Positions 9,351-17,654 of a DNA stretch of 64,000 nt are shown here, piece by piece. The stretch comes from Oligoflexales bacterium (GTDB lineage: Bacteria; Bdellovibrionota_B; Oligoflexia; Oligoflexales; RGVZ01): assembly GCA_947494335.1 (NCBI GenBank), contig CANLUT010000003.1, positions 62,001-126,000 on the forward strand, in the 5' to 3' direction. Numbering within the stretch: the first letter of the stretch is position 1; each line of letters starts with the position of its first letter. Position numbers and translations under genes: made by a program. The notes beneath the pieces are model-generated. The model was not told the DNA's origin, made no database searches, and was given only the letters and a program-made list of their open reading frames with translations.

Positions 9351-10125
9351 GGGAGTCGAGTGCGTCTTGTAGCACTCGTCTCACCGAAGCTGGATCATAT
9401 CCTGGCTTAACGATTACATCGATACTCGCTGGTGCGCTGTCTAGTCTGAAGCGATCTGTTTGCTCTGGGATGCCTAGTCGACAGCTGACGAGATTCCCAG
9501 AAGCATCAAACTGAGCTGTCAAAGATTCTCCGGCATAACCTGTGTTGAAGGTCATGACGGTATTAAAACCGTCGCCAGATTCAACAAGTGCAACAGTCAC
9601 GCCGTCTCCTTGTGAGAAACGGTCAAGGTGAGCGGTTGTCCGGTCGGCAGACCTTTCAATGTAAAAAGAATAAAAGTTGCCCGGACCGATGTCCGTACGA
9701 ATTGTAATCGGAAATTCGGTACGCGAGCCATCGTTGCGATAAAGAGTTGTTCCCGAGCGAAGATACTGACCGTTGCTGTAGTAGAAGGTGGATCCTGAGC
9801 GAAGGTATTGACCGTTCTCATAGTACCAGCTGCTACCCACACGCAGGTATTGGCCATTTGCATAGTAAAGAGATGATCCAGATTTAAAGTATTGCCCGTT
9901 AGAGTGATAGAAGGTGCTACCAGATTTTAAAGATTGGCCATTGGCATGATAGAGGCTACTACCCATCGAAACAGTCTGGCCGTTATTGTAGTAAAAACGA
10001 TTACCGGATTTTAGCGTCTGTCCGTTGGAATATTGAAGCTGACTTGGACACTGGCTAGCCTCGACGATTGGTGCATGAAATAGACTGACTACCAGAAATA
10101 GACTTGAGATTAATTGCAGCTTCAT
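9346..10125 (-). CDS. Exported protein with seven 14-residue NGQ repeats
   Basis: A 259-residue protein with a signal peptide (MKLQLISSLFLVVSLFHAP, cleavage near VEAS-QCPS). Residues ~29-126 consist of seven tandem 14-residue units of the form Y-x-N-G-Q-x-L-R/K-S-G-S-x-x-Y followed by a degenerate eighth, reminiscent of MORN or YwqK-type repeats. The C-terminal ~120 residues are a separate domain with one cysteine. ATG at 10123-10125 is preferred to an upstream in-frame ATG because it starts the signal peptide directly. Function is unknown; surface or periplasmic location is inferred. It is transcribed alone. Confidence 0.75.
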   Translation of the reverse strand: MKLQLISSLFLVVSLFHAPIVEASQCPSQLQYSNGQTLKSGNRFYYNNGQTVSMGSSLYHANGQSLKSGSTFYHSNGQYFKSGSSLYYANGQYLRVGSSWYYENGQYLRSGSTFYYSNGQYLRSGTTLYRNDGSRTEFPITIRTDIGPGNFYSFYIERSADRTTAHLDRFSQGDGVTVALVESGDGFNTVMTFNTGYAGESLTAQFDASGNLVSCRLGIPEQTDRFRLDSAPASIDVIVKPGYDPASVRRVLQDALDSL

Positions 10126-10224
10126 GGGTACTCCGTACAAAATCTGATTCGAGACATAGTACAAGAGTAGCAAAGCGAGAATTAATAAAGCAACGCGTAA
10201 AAATGACGCAGGGGCTGCGCCTGA

Positions 10225-11190
10225 TCATGATTCCGTAAAGGGCGCCTTAGCTGCCAGCGAGATGTCGCAGCCGCCCATCCATGTGACGAGATCCTGGTAC
10301 TCCTGCTGTGCCGCTTTGAGAAAATTGCCACGACGCGTTGCGAGTATCAGTGTGTTCTTCGGAGTGGCATGGGACATTGTAAATTCAGTTGTGGTGACTT
10401 CGTAGCCGTGACCACGAAGGATTAGAACGCGCGCAAGATCCGTCAGATGGGAGGCAAGTTCGCGACGAAGATGGGGGTTGTGGTAGGCCGGTTTTAATGG
10501 ATTGTTGACCCCCAGATCAGCAAACTCGCGCCATTTCTTAGCGAGCTCAGCCTGACAGCAGGGGGCAACAGCAATGAAGTCTGCTTTTAACTTAATGCCG
10601 AGGGCAATGGCGTCATCAGTGGCTGTATCGCAAGCGTGAAGCGCGACAACGGCGTGGGGACGAAGCTTCTTGGAGTCTGAGTTGACCTCGATTGCCTGCT
10701 CTCCGCTCATAATTTTCTGCCAGTCAGTGTCAGCGATGGAAGAGGTGAAGAATTTGACAGCGTCACTTACTCCCATGTCATGGGCGGTATGGCTATTTTT
10801 TGTAATCAGCGTTTCATTTGAGTCTACGCCAATGATCAGGTGTGGGTGCTTCCACACCTCTTGGTAGGCCCAGGCGAGAAGAAACGTTAGAAATGAACTT
10901 CCGCAACCAGCGTCCAGGACGCGAACCTGTCCATGACGCTTATTGAGTTCCTCCAGGTAAGGTCGAAACTGAGTCAGCAAGTGATTGACCTGAATGAATT
11001 TTCTCGTAGCGTCTGCTGACATGGAGGCGTCTTTGTTGAGAAGTCCAAGGGCTCTCAGTAGCAGTGGTGCGTTTGTCGGGAGAACATGGTACTTATGCCC
11101 AGCGGTGATCTTCTGTAGGCGTTCAGGGGTCCAATAAGCCTTTGCTTTTTGGATGAAGGTTCGTGACTGCTCTGACAAACTAGAAGACAT
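10225..11190 (-). CDS. SAM-dependent methyltransferase, METTL25-like (Methyltransf_32 type)
   Basis: A 321-residue cytoplasmic protein. The SAM-binding motif I is VRVLDAGCGSSFLTFLLA, motif II is IIGVDSNE, and a later VVALHACDTATDDAIA plus VAPCCQAELAKKW resemble the METTL25/RRNAD1-like group, in which the HACD and CCQ stretches are characteristic. The substrate is not known; an RNA or translation-linked target is a guess from related proteins. ATG at 11188-11190 is chosen over an adjacent TTG. It is divergent from the Rsm22-like methyltransferase, with only 43 bp between the starts. Confidence 0.75.
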   Translation of the reverse strand: MSSSLSEQSRTFIQKAKAYWTPERLQKITAGHKYHVLPTNAPLLLRALGLLNKDASMSADATRKFIQVNHLLTQFRPYLEELNKRHGQVRVLDAGCGSSFLTFLLAWAYQEVWKHPHLIIGVDSNETLITKNSHTAHDMGVSDAVKFFTSSIADTDWQKIMSGEQAIEVNSDSKKLRPHAVVALHACDTATDDAIALGIKLKADFIAVAPCCQAELAKKWREFADLGVNNPLKPAYHNPHLRRELASHLTDLARVLILRGHGYEVTTTEFTMSHATPKNTLILATRRGNFLKAAQQEYQDLVTWMGGCDISLAAKAPFTES

Positions 11191-11233
11191 CAAAAAACTC
11201 TTTCATTGTTGGGACTAGAGGGCCTTTGCATTG

Positions 11234-12277
11234 ATGATCATGCCAGTAGATTTACCCCCATTAGTGCGCTTAAAGCAGCTGGAATTACTGGCCGAACTTG
11301 GGATTCATGCTGGCGACGCACCGAGGATTGCCAAGGCCGTCATGGCCATGTCGGACTTCTATGCGAAGCATCCGGAAAAGTCCAGTCCCTGGTCTGAGTC
11401 GTGGGCTAAGGTGGCATATCTGGCCTACTACATGCCCTTAAACTGGTGGCGCCTTTGTGGTGTCACGACCCGTGGTCAGCAATTGAAGTTTTTTGACGGA
11501 TTTGAGCATTACATAGATTTTGGTAGCGGTCTCGGTAGCGCAGGCTTGGCATTCGATCATCATGATCTGACTTTTAAAAGTGCTCTGTGTGTCGAGAGGT
11601 CGACCGAGGCCATAGCGTTTCACCGTAAACTGGTGACGGAATCCAAGACAGTGATCGATTGGAGCAAAGACGTCGATGGACGAGACGTCAAACCAAAAAC
11701 TTTGGCAGTTTTTTCGTACTCATTTACTGAGCTTGAGCGACTTCCCCCATGGGTTGATCACTGCGATGGTCTAATGATTGTTGAACCATCGACCAAAGAT
11801 GACTCAAGACGCTTGCAGGCGTTGAGAACTGAGCTGCTTGAAAAGGGTTGGCATGTGTGGGGGCCTTGTACTCACGCCAAGCCGTGTCCTCTATTAACTC
11901 ATAGTGAGCGTGACTGGTGCCATGACCGATTCACATGGCAACAACCAGATTGGCTAAAAGCAATCGAGCAGCACATGCCAATTAAAAACGGCACGCTGCC
12001 CTGCTCCTGGCTCATGATGCGCCGTGACAAGTCTAGCCTTGAGACTACAAATCTCGCTCGTGTCACGGGTGACTTGCAGGAGTTCAAAGGCTTTGCAAAG
12101 CAGCTGATCTGCCGCGGTGAGAATCGCGAGTTTGTTGCGTGGCAAAAAAAGCACTTCAAGAAATCTTATCCCATAATTCCAAGGGGAGAACTTATAGCGC
12201 TAAAAGATCATCTTGAGCTTAAAAATAACGAGGTTAGAGCGAGCTCGGCAGAGGATGTTTTTTTAGTATCGATTTAG
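11234..12277 (+). CDS. Small ribosomal subunit Rsm22-like (METTL17-like) methyltransferase
   Basis: A 347-residue protein of the Rsm22 family, linked in mitochondria to small-subunit ribosome assembly. The degenerate SAM motif FGSGLGSAGLAFD follows an N-terminal helical region. Four cysteines are placed as in METTL17, whose set binds an Fe-S cluster: CTHAKPC (Cys212, Cys218), DWC (Cys229) and LPCSW (Cys257). A TTG and two ATG codons are possible starts (11231, 11234, 11240); ATG 11234 is given because GAGGG upstream suits it. It is divergent from the METTL25-like gene. Confidence 0.8.
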   Translation: MIMPVDLPPLVRLKQLELLAELGIHAGDAPRIAKAVMAMSDFYAKHPEKSSPWSESWAKVAYLAYYMPLNWWRLCGVTTRGQQLKFFDGFEHYIDFGSGLGSAGLAFDHHDLTFKSALCVERSTEAIAFHRKLVTESKTVIDWSKDVDGRDVKPKTLAVFSYSFTELERLPPWVDHCDGLMIVEPSTKDDSRRLQALRTELLEKGWHVWGPCTHAKPCPLLTHSERDWCHDRFTWQQPDWLKAIEQHMPIKNGTLPCSWLMMRRDKSSLETTNLARVTGDLQEFKGFAKQLICRGENREFVAWQKKHFKKSYPIIPRGELIALKDHLELKNNEVRASSAEDVFLVSI

Positions 12278-12321
12278 CGCTCGAGTCTCATTGCTAAGAG
12301 TTGCTGGCATGCAAGATCTGC

Positions 12322-12358
12322 AGAATAACAAAACCCCCAGTAGATTTCTCTAACGGGG
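12322..12358 (-). terminator. Terminator downstream of the 5S fragment
   Basis: On the minus strand CCCC, GT, TAGA, a GAAA tetraloop, TCTA, CT and GGGG form a hairpin with one internal mismatch, followed by GTTTTGTTATT. It lies about 14 bp beyond the 3' end of the truncated 5S rRNA and looks like the natural end of an rRNA operon. It may also stop leftward readthrough into the convergent Rsm22-like gene. Confidence 0.7.
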
Positions 12359-12371
12359 CTTCGATTTAATA

Positions 12372-12480
12372 GGCTGGATCGTGCTACTCTCCCACACTTA
12401 AAATTGCAGTACCATCACCGCTGACAAGCTTGACCTCCGTGTTCGGGATGGGAGCGGGTATTTCCTCGTCGCTCCGCTAC
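12372..12480 (-). pseudogene. 5S rRNA, 5'-truncated
   Basis: The minus strand reads as 5S rRNA from loop A to the 3' end: GUAGCGGAGCGACGAGG, the conserved CCCAUCCCGAACACGG of helix III/loop C, AGCGGUGAUGGUACUG and GUGGGAGAGUAGCACGAUCCAGCC. Helix II pairs correctly with the conserved bulged A. The first ~10 nt, which should pair with the 3' strand of helix I (CACGAUCCAGC), are replaced by unrelated sequence (UAAAUGUACA). Without helix I the RNA should not be functional. The 12477-12794 ORF reads into it and uses TAG at 12477-12479 as its stop. No 16S, 23S or tRNA precedes it, so it is the cut end of an rrn operon. Confidence 0.8.
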
Positions 12481-12794
12481 TGTACATTTATAACAAACTC
12501 TTTCGTGAACTGGGTTCCAGCCGCATCACGTACCGCGTTTGTGATATCCGTGTTATTACTGTTAATCAGCCAACTGGTGGTCAAAACAACCTTGAGCTTA
12601 TAGGTACCAGGGAGCGCTGGGGCAACATAATTGTAGCTATAGCCATCGAAGAGACCAGTCCTGTTCAAGGTACCACCAGTGACGGACCAATTATAATCGG
12701 TATGTGAGCCGTAAATGTTCGCCAGGTCATATGAAGAGCATTTACCGATTTCATTGCATGAATTGCCTATTGAAATACCAAAGATCCAGGTCAT
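12477..12794 (-). pseudogene. Probable remnant of a PKD/Ig-like surface protein
   Basis: An open frame of 105 codons ending inside the 5S fragment. It has an Ig/PKD-like pattern (YNWSVTGGTL followed by YVAPALPGTYKLKVV), but no signal peptide and no good ribosome site, and a TGA lies directly before the ATG in frame. The most economical reading is the C-terminal domain of a larger exported protein whose upstream part is lost. An alternative is a genuine small gene coupled by an ATGA overlap to a 39-codon ORF at 12791-12910. I favour a remnant created by the same rearrangement that cut the 5S gene. Confidence 0.4.
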
Positions 12795-13085
12795 TCAGGT
12801 CTGGCATGAGCGGCACCACCGTGATGCCGCTCATGCATGGCTTCGTCAGGTGATTCAGCGGGTTTGTCAGACTCTTTAGCTTGACGACCAGCCGAATGCT
12901 TTAATTTCATCGAAAGGGTTCGGCATCTTCATCCGTGGCCACACCTCTCGCTCAATTCCGTCAGTCTTCTGTAGTGCACGCCGAGAGCCGCATGATTGAC
13001 AACAAATTTTGATTGTTGCATTTGTACAGAGCGTCCTTATTACGTCATTGGCACTGCGTGAGAATAGACAGATCAGGTCATAAAA
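12795..13085. other. Gene-poor stretch with a short coding-like frame
   Basis: No recognisable gene. The minus strand holds a 39-codon frame (12791-12910) starting MKLKHSAGRQAK and ending HHGGAAHARPE; its TGA overlaps the ATG of the remnant ORF by four bases. Another short coding-like run is seen at roughly 12890-13010. These could be debris of a mobile element or of a decayed gene. A perfect hairpin at 12804-12836 is listed separately. Confidence 0.35.
12804..12836. repeat. Perfect 12-bp inverted repeat
   Basis: GCATGAGCGGCA and TGCCGCTCATGC are exact inverted copies around a 9-nt loop (CCACCGTGA). No T-tract follows on either strand, so a simple terminator is unlikely. It could be a REP-like element or the end of a lost mobile element. 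Confidence 0.6.
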
Positions 13086-14369
13086 TTAAAATGTAAAATT
13101 ATAATGAAGCAAATCAAAGTAAGTCTGCCCAACATTGTCTCCGTAAAGGTACGGCGAAACATATTTTAACGTCGGAGAAAAATACTTCATAACGCGAACA
13201 CCAGCCCCGCCTTCGTACCGGATTGACCTTAGATGTTCGTATGCCTCGCTGGCGATCTGACGAACTGCACGGAGTTCCATCCCATACTCCCAGTATTCCG
13301 GCTTAATGACGTGAACAACATTCCATCTGAGTCCAACTTCATCCATTATTTTGCTCTTTTCAGCAGAAATCGAACAAAGTCCCCGAGCGACTCCCCATCC
13401 AGTCGAGTAAATTGGGTGTGAGAGTCCAATCTCTCCCGCCAATGAAAAAAATCGTCCCTCTGGCTGATTGATGTATTCAAGATTCTCAATTGAGTTACGT
13501 GTTACACGGTGAATCGCGATATGAACGTCTTTGCCCCCTTTATTACCGATATCGTTGTAACCAACAGATATCTGAGCGCGAATGGGAAGGCTGGCAATAA
13601 CGGATGTTGTCGCAAATGATGTCTTAAGTTCCGTCCAATCTGCATATCGACCGACAGGCTTCTTAAGATCTGGAACGTTGAACTCGGGCTTAAAAGAAGG
13701 CGTCAACAGACGCCAATAACCTACAGTTTCAATGCTCAGCCAATCCCAGGTCCTCAGTATGCCAAACTTCAAGCTCGCCGTGAGTAGTTTGTCCGTATTC
13801 CCTGTCACGTCATTATAAATAGGATGAATATATGCCCCTTCGGGAATCAAAAATAAATTACTCGACTCGCCAATGGCGCCCTGTCCACTTGCACGCAAAA
13901 ATCTTTGATGAGTTGCCTGCAGAATGTCTTCTTCACGAGATGATTTTTCCGAGTTCGACGCAGATCCATAAGCTCCCAATGCCGCCGCCCAAGCTAAGCC
14001 GGTCACCGCATTGCCAAACGTACGGGCGTAAGGCTTTCTCATCGCATCTGCAACCAGCATTCCTCCAAGCCCGGCTAGTCCTAAATAGAGACCATTCCAC
14101 TTGATGGAGTCATACATTAACTTCTGATTTTTTTGGCTTTCAACATAATCGTGTAGTCTAGATTCATTGGTAGCATCCCTGGCATCATTATGGATCGGAT
14201 TCCCCTCGGTATTTGCTAAAAAAACAGACGACTCAGACTGAATACTGGGTTGAGTAACCGCCTGTGCTGCGAGCCCAGGTAAAACTGCTAAAATCAAGAC
14301 ACATGCTGCCAACTGCTGCAATCGAAGTCGGCCGTTTAGCCTGATTAAAAAACTAGATGACATACTCAT
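13086..14369 (-). CDS. Predicted outer-membrane beta-barrel protein, unknown function
   Basis: A 427-residue exported protein. A long signal peptide (hydrophobic AACVLILAVLPGLAAQA) is followed by a polar region, a hydrophobic Gly/Ala-rich segment at ~93-130 (GLYLGLAGLGGMLVADA and GNAVTGLAWAAALGAYG) and a C-terminal part with alternating polar/aromatic strands. The chain ends HYNFTF: the terminal Phe and alternating pattern are typical of a Bam recognition signal. No family is recognised. It stands alone in the region beside the 5S fragment, with an AT-rich upstream stretch, which suggests a separately acquired gene. Confidence 0.6.
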   Translation of the reverse strand: MSMSSSFLIRLNGRLRLQQLAACVLILAVLPGLAAQAVTQPSIQSESSVFLANTEGNPIHNDARDATNESRLHDYVESQKNQKLMYDSIKWNGLYLGLAGLGGMLVADAMRKPYARTFGNAVTGLAWAAALGAYGSASNSEKSSREEDILQATHQRFLRASGQGAIGESSNLFLIPEGAYIHPIYNDVTGNTDKLLTASLKFGILRTWDWLSIETVGYWRLLTPSFKPEFNVPDLKKPVGRYADWTELKTSFATTSVIASLPIRAQISVGYNDIGNKGGKDVHIAIHRVTRNSIENLEYINQPEGRFFSLAGEIGLSHPIYSTGWGVARGLCSISAEKSKIMDEVGLRWNVVHVIKPEYWEYGMELRAVRQIASEAYEHLRSIRYEGGAGVRVMKYFSPTLKYVSPYLYGDNVGQTYFDLLHYNFTF

Positions 14370-14600
14370 TTTCCAAATAAGTTTTGAATTTAATTATAAG
14401 AGCTGTACTGTTTATTTGCACTATTCGGCGTTAATATTGAATGGTGACCATCGGCAGAGACTGCTACTTAATGAGTCATGATCACACGCTGCCGGCACTA
14501 ACGTGATCGACATCTTGGTCACAATAAATATTTTTTTCAAAAATATCTGCGAATCCGTGCTGACGCCTAAACTCTGCGGCAATGCCTGTTTGGCTGTGCC

Positions 14601-15431
14601 TTACGGCTCCAAATAGGTCGCAGCCGTTTCCAAAGTTTGTTTGATCGTGTCATAGCTTTTTGCCACTGACTTCAAAACATCTGTGTGCTCAACTCCGGAA
14701 CCGCCAGACTCATTGGTCACAAAACTACAGGCAAAAACTTTTTGCCCACACATTCTCGCGGCAATGGTTTCTTGCACGGTACTCATGCCCGCAAGATCAG
14801 CTCCCATGATACGTAGCATTTTTGCTTCGGCAGGAGTTTCAAATGTTGGTCCAGCCATGCCAGCGTAAACTCCAGATTCAATGCCAACACTGCGGCACAC
14901 ATGCTCACGCCAGGCTGAGTTATAGGCATCGACCATCTCTACAAACTGATGCCTAAGATCATTTGTTGCAGCTCCAGCGACATTTTGGCCCATAAGGTTC
15001 AAGTGATCAGATAATGCAATGATGGATCCCTGCTTGGCTTTTGCTGAAATGCCGCCAGCCGCGTTGGTGAGAATAATTGATTTGATACCCATCTCATGGG
15101 CCATAAAGATCGGAAGACAAGTGGAGTGAGCCGAATAGCCTTCATAGAGGTGGATTCGACCTGTTGCAATCAAGGCGTCTACTTTTTTAGTTCCGACCGT
15201 AATGCGTGTGCCGATCAGTTTTGTTCCATGTCCTTCAACCTTAGGGCAGGGATAGCTTGGAACGTCGGACATTGGAATTTCAATACGAGTCGACCATTCT
15301 TTTACAACGTCACGAAAGCCTGAGCCTAAAACCATAAAGACTTTCGGATTTAGGTCTGCGTGCCTAAGTCTAGGTGCTAGATACGTGGCGGCCTGTTTCG
15401 CCTTGTAGGCAAAGTTCAAGGTAGTCGTCAT
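14601..15431 (-). CDS. Purine-nucleoside phosphorylase
   Basis: A 276-residue trimeric-type PNP that splits inosine or guanosine with phosphate to base and ribose-1-phosphate. Visible are VFMVLGSGFRDVV (phosphate loop), GRIHLYEGYS, LTNAAGGISAKAKQGSI (family signature), AGPTFETPAEAKML and SFVTNESGGSG (base-binding Asn). ATG at 15429-15431 is supported by AAAAGGGGG just upstream; an upstream in-frame ATG at 15488 would extend further into the preceding gene. Even so its start lies 62 bp inside the DUF455-ATP-grasp gene, so the two are probably one transcription unit. Confidence 0.92.
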   Translation of the reverse strand: MTTTLNFAYKAKQAATYLAPRLRHADLNPKVFMVLGSGFRDVVKEWSTRIEIPMSDVPSYPCPKVEGHGTKLIGTRITVGTKKVDALIATGRIHLYEGYSAHSTCLPIFMAHEMGIKSIILTNAAGGISAKAKQGSIIALSDHLNLMGQNVAGAATNDLRHQFVEMVDAYNSAWREHVCRSVGIESGVYAGMAGPTFETPAEAKMLRIMGADLAGMSTVQETIAARMCGQKVFACSFVTNESGGSGVEHTDVLKSVAKSYDTIKQTLETAATYLEP

Positions 15432-17538
15432 AAATGCCCCCTTTTCTGAGGGTAGCGTAACACTCCGACAGGTCTCTTCCCACCACAAGTAGCGCTAGGG
15501 CCTGCTTTGCGCGGGCGGGGTCATTCATAGGGTAAACGCCTTTGCGAATGACACGTTGAGCATTGTGGTTATGTAGGTCATCGGGCTGTAATTTTTTAAG
15601 TGCCTGAGTTAGCTCAGTAAATCCTGGGTAGCCTGCGCGCTCCAGATCCCTTTTGGAAAGATGGATCCAAAGACCGCAGTGTTTGGATGCGATCTTTTGG
15701 GTTAATTGCAGCGCGATACGACCCATGGACCAGCGGGGATTTAATTCGATCATAGGTCTAAGTGTGAGGCGATCTTGATCGCGGTAAATAAATGCGTCTA
15801 TTCCGAGCGGGCCAAAATATCCGGATTTTGCCGCAATCTGACCGATCTCAAGGGCGGTCTCGCGCAAGGTTTTTTGCCATCCTTGTTGTTCGTTGTGCCA
15901 TCGCTGGAGTGCATCGGTTTCAAAGTCATCCATAATTCGGCCTAGAATGTGACCTCGGTATTGACCACCCGACGTTGTCCAAAATCGGGTTAATCCGACA
16001 AACTGAACGTCTCCGTTCTCTAGGATATCAATGTGAGCACTGAGATCGGCAACCTTGTCGAGCCAAGGCTCTGCTAAAACTTTTCCGTGTTGTTTAATTG
16101 CTGATTTCAGCCATGCGAGCTCTTTGTCTTTGGGTGAATCACTAAGGACGCGGCACATGCCACGACCTGACGTGCTAAATGGAGTTTTGAAGACAATGGC
16201 TTTGTGTCCCTGATTCTTTCGAAGATTTTCAATCGTTGCATCAAGGGTTTCCAACTCTGAAACGTAAGCCCTTGGTAACGAGTCGAGTTTGAGCTGTTCT
16301 CTGATGCTGGCTGCCGTGAACTTGCTAAATAGGCACAGTTCAGACGTGGCGTCTCCTAAGTTTGGCGTCTTTAGAGGCGACAAAAGACTAGACTCCAGCG
16401 GGGCAAAGTATTTTTTAGCAGCGGGGGACCATCCCCAAGGAACGAATTTATCGATTTTACGGTTTTTCAGTCGTGAGATATCGGCATGGGCGACAAATTC
16501 CGGGACATCAAAGCCAATTGCGTTGAGCGTACTAAGAAATTGCACCGAAGGAAGTTCAGTTGTCATCACAATATCGTGTTTGTGCGCGATAAAGGACATC
16601 AATGATTCATAGTCGCACGCTAGCTGGCGAATACTTTGTGGTGCTGTCCAAGCTGACGAGCCTGCTTCAACCTCGCTCTCGCAGCCAGGGTTGAACATTA
16701 AAACCTTTGGAGGTCGACCTTTTGACTGATTGTGAACAGCCAGTTCATCAATAAAGTCCTCCGTTAACCCTGCAGCCCGGCGACCCTCTCGATCCAGTTT
16801 TATACCTTTGGCTCTTGCTGGTGTTATGGGAAACGTGAGCGTGTCATACCATTCTTTAAACAGGCGCTCAGTCTTTGGACGCCAGCGCTCAAACCAGACG
16901 ACACCGTGTTTGACGTGGCCAATTTCCTCAAGTCGCACACGTTTCATAATTTCAGCGGTCGTTGTGTCTCCGAGCTCCGAAAATGTGGACTCATAGTGTA
17001 GAGAGAAATCAAGATTAGCTTGTTCAAAGGTCATGGACATCGCTGCTGCATACTCTAGAGGCGAAGACATGGATTTAAGTGAATTCCAAAAAAATGCATT
17101 GACCGGCGCCTCTCCAAATTTCACGCCAAGTTCGGTCATGCGCTGCAAGTATAAACGCAGATGACTTTGCTCCTCGGCCATCGTTTGTACGATGCCTTTG
17201 CGAAACCCTAGCGGTGCATCGGGCCACTTCAAAAGAGCTAGCGCCATAATTTCAAGCGCTAAAAGCTCGTGATTGGCAAAAAAATGCAGAACCATGCCTC
17301 GAGAGCGGTTCTCTTGCAGGCTCGTCTTCGCAGGGAAACGTGATTTGGCACTGGCGCCCCGGCTCATTAAACTCAATTCGGTCGGACGACCAGGTGCATC
17401 GGGGATTGTGGTTAACGGGCTGACGATGGACGCGTCCAGCTGCACAGAGACTGATGGAGCTTTCAGCTTGTCTTCCAGCGATGAGGAAAACAGCACTAAC
17501 TCCGCGAATGATTTGATAGTTTCAGCAGTTGCGCCCAT
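15370..17538 (-). CDS. DUF455 ferritin-like / ATP-grasp fusion protein
   Basis: A 722-residue two-part protein. Residues ~75-270 match the DUF455 ferritin-like fold, with likely metal ligands in NHELLALEI (His90, Glu91), AEEQSHLRLYL (Glu122, Glu123, His126), FEQANLDFSLHY and RLEEIGHVKHGVVWF. Residues ~285-690 look like an ATP-grasp ligase: VFKTPFSTSGRGMCRV as the nucleotide loop, VLAEPWLDKV as the hinge, and MIELNPRWSMGRIALQL as the metal-binding end. A diiron-type domain joined to a carboxylate-amine ligase suggests oxidation and ligation on one molecule, but the substrate is unknown. It overlaps the PNP gene by 62 bp and is divergent from the ABC-F gene. Confidence 0.75.
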   Translation of the reverse strand: MGATAETIKSFAELVLFSSSLEDKLKAPSVSVQLDASIVSPLTTIPDAPGRPTELSLMSRGASAKSRFPAKTSLQENRSRGMVLHFFANHELLALEIMALALLKWPDAPLGFRKGIVQTMAEEQSHLRLYLQRMTELGVKFGEAPVNAFFWNSLKSMSSPLEYAAAMSMTFEQANLDFSLHYESTFSELGDTTTAEIMKRVRLEEIGHVKHGVVWFERWRPKTERLFKEWYDTLTFPITPARAKGIKLDREGRRAAGLTEDFIDELAVHNQSKGRPPKVLMFNPGCESEVEAGSSAWTAPQSIRQLACDYESLMSFIAHKHDIVMTTELPSVQFLSTLNAIGFDVPEFVAHADISRLKNRKIDKFVPWGWSPAAKKYFAPLESSLLSPLKTPNLGDATSELCLFSKFTAASIREQLKLDSLPRAYVSELETLDATIENLRKNQGHKAIVFKTPFSTSGRGMCRVLSDSPKDKELAWLKSAIKQHGKVLAEPWLDKVADLSAHIDILENGDVQFVGLTRFWTTSGGQYRGHILGRIMDDFETDALQRWHNEQQGWQKTLRETALEIGQIAAKSGYFGPLGIDAFIYRDQDRLTLRPMIELNPRWSMGRIALQLTQKIASKHCGLWIHLSKRDLERAGYPGFTELTQALKKLQPDDLHNHNAQRVIRKGVYPMNDPARAKQALALLVVGRDLSECYATLRKGGIYDDYLELCLQGETGRHVSST

Positions 17539-17654
17539 AAGTACCCGGACTCTATAACATATTGTTTATGATGCAAATAAAATAGTGCTAGGATCTGCAG
17601 CCTTGAATTTATTCTAGTGTCACTTATTGTTTTAAGTATCCAGGGAGTTTGCCG

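Noticed and set aside
12804-12836. Hairpin as a terminator
   Set aside because: No T-tract on either strand.
14490-14600. Minus-strand coding-like tail GIAAEFRRQHGFADIFEKNI up to a stop
   Set aside because: No start codon or longer frame; too short to claim as a gene, mentioned only as possible debris.
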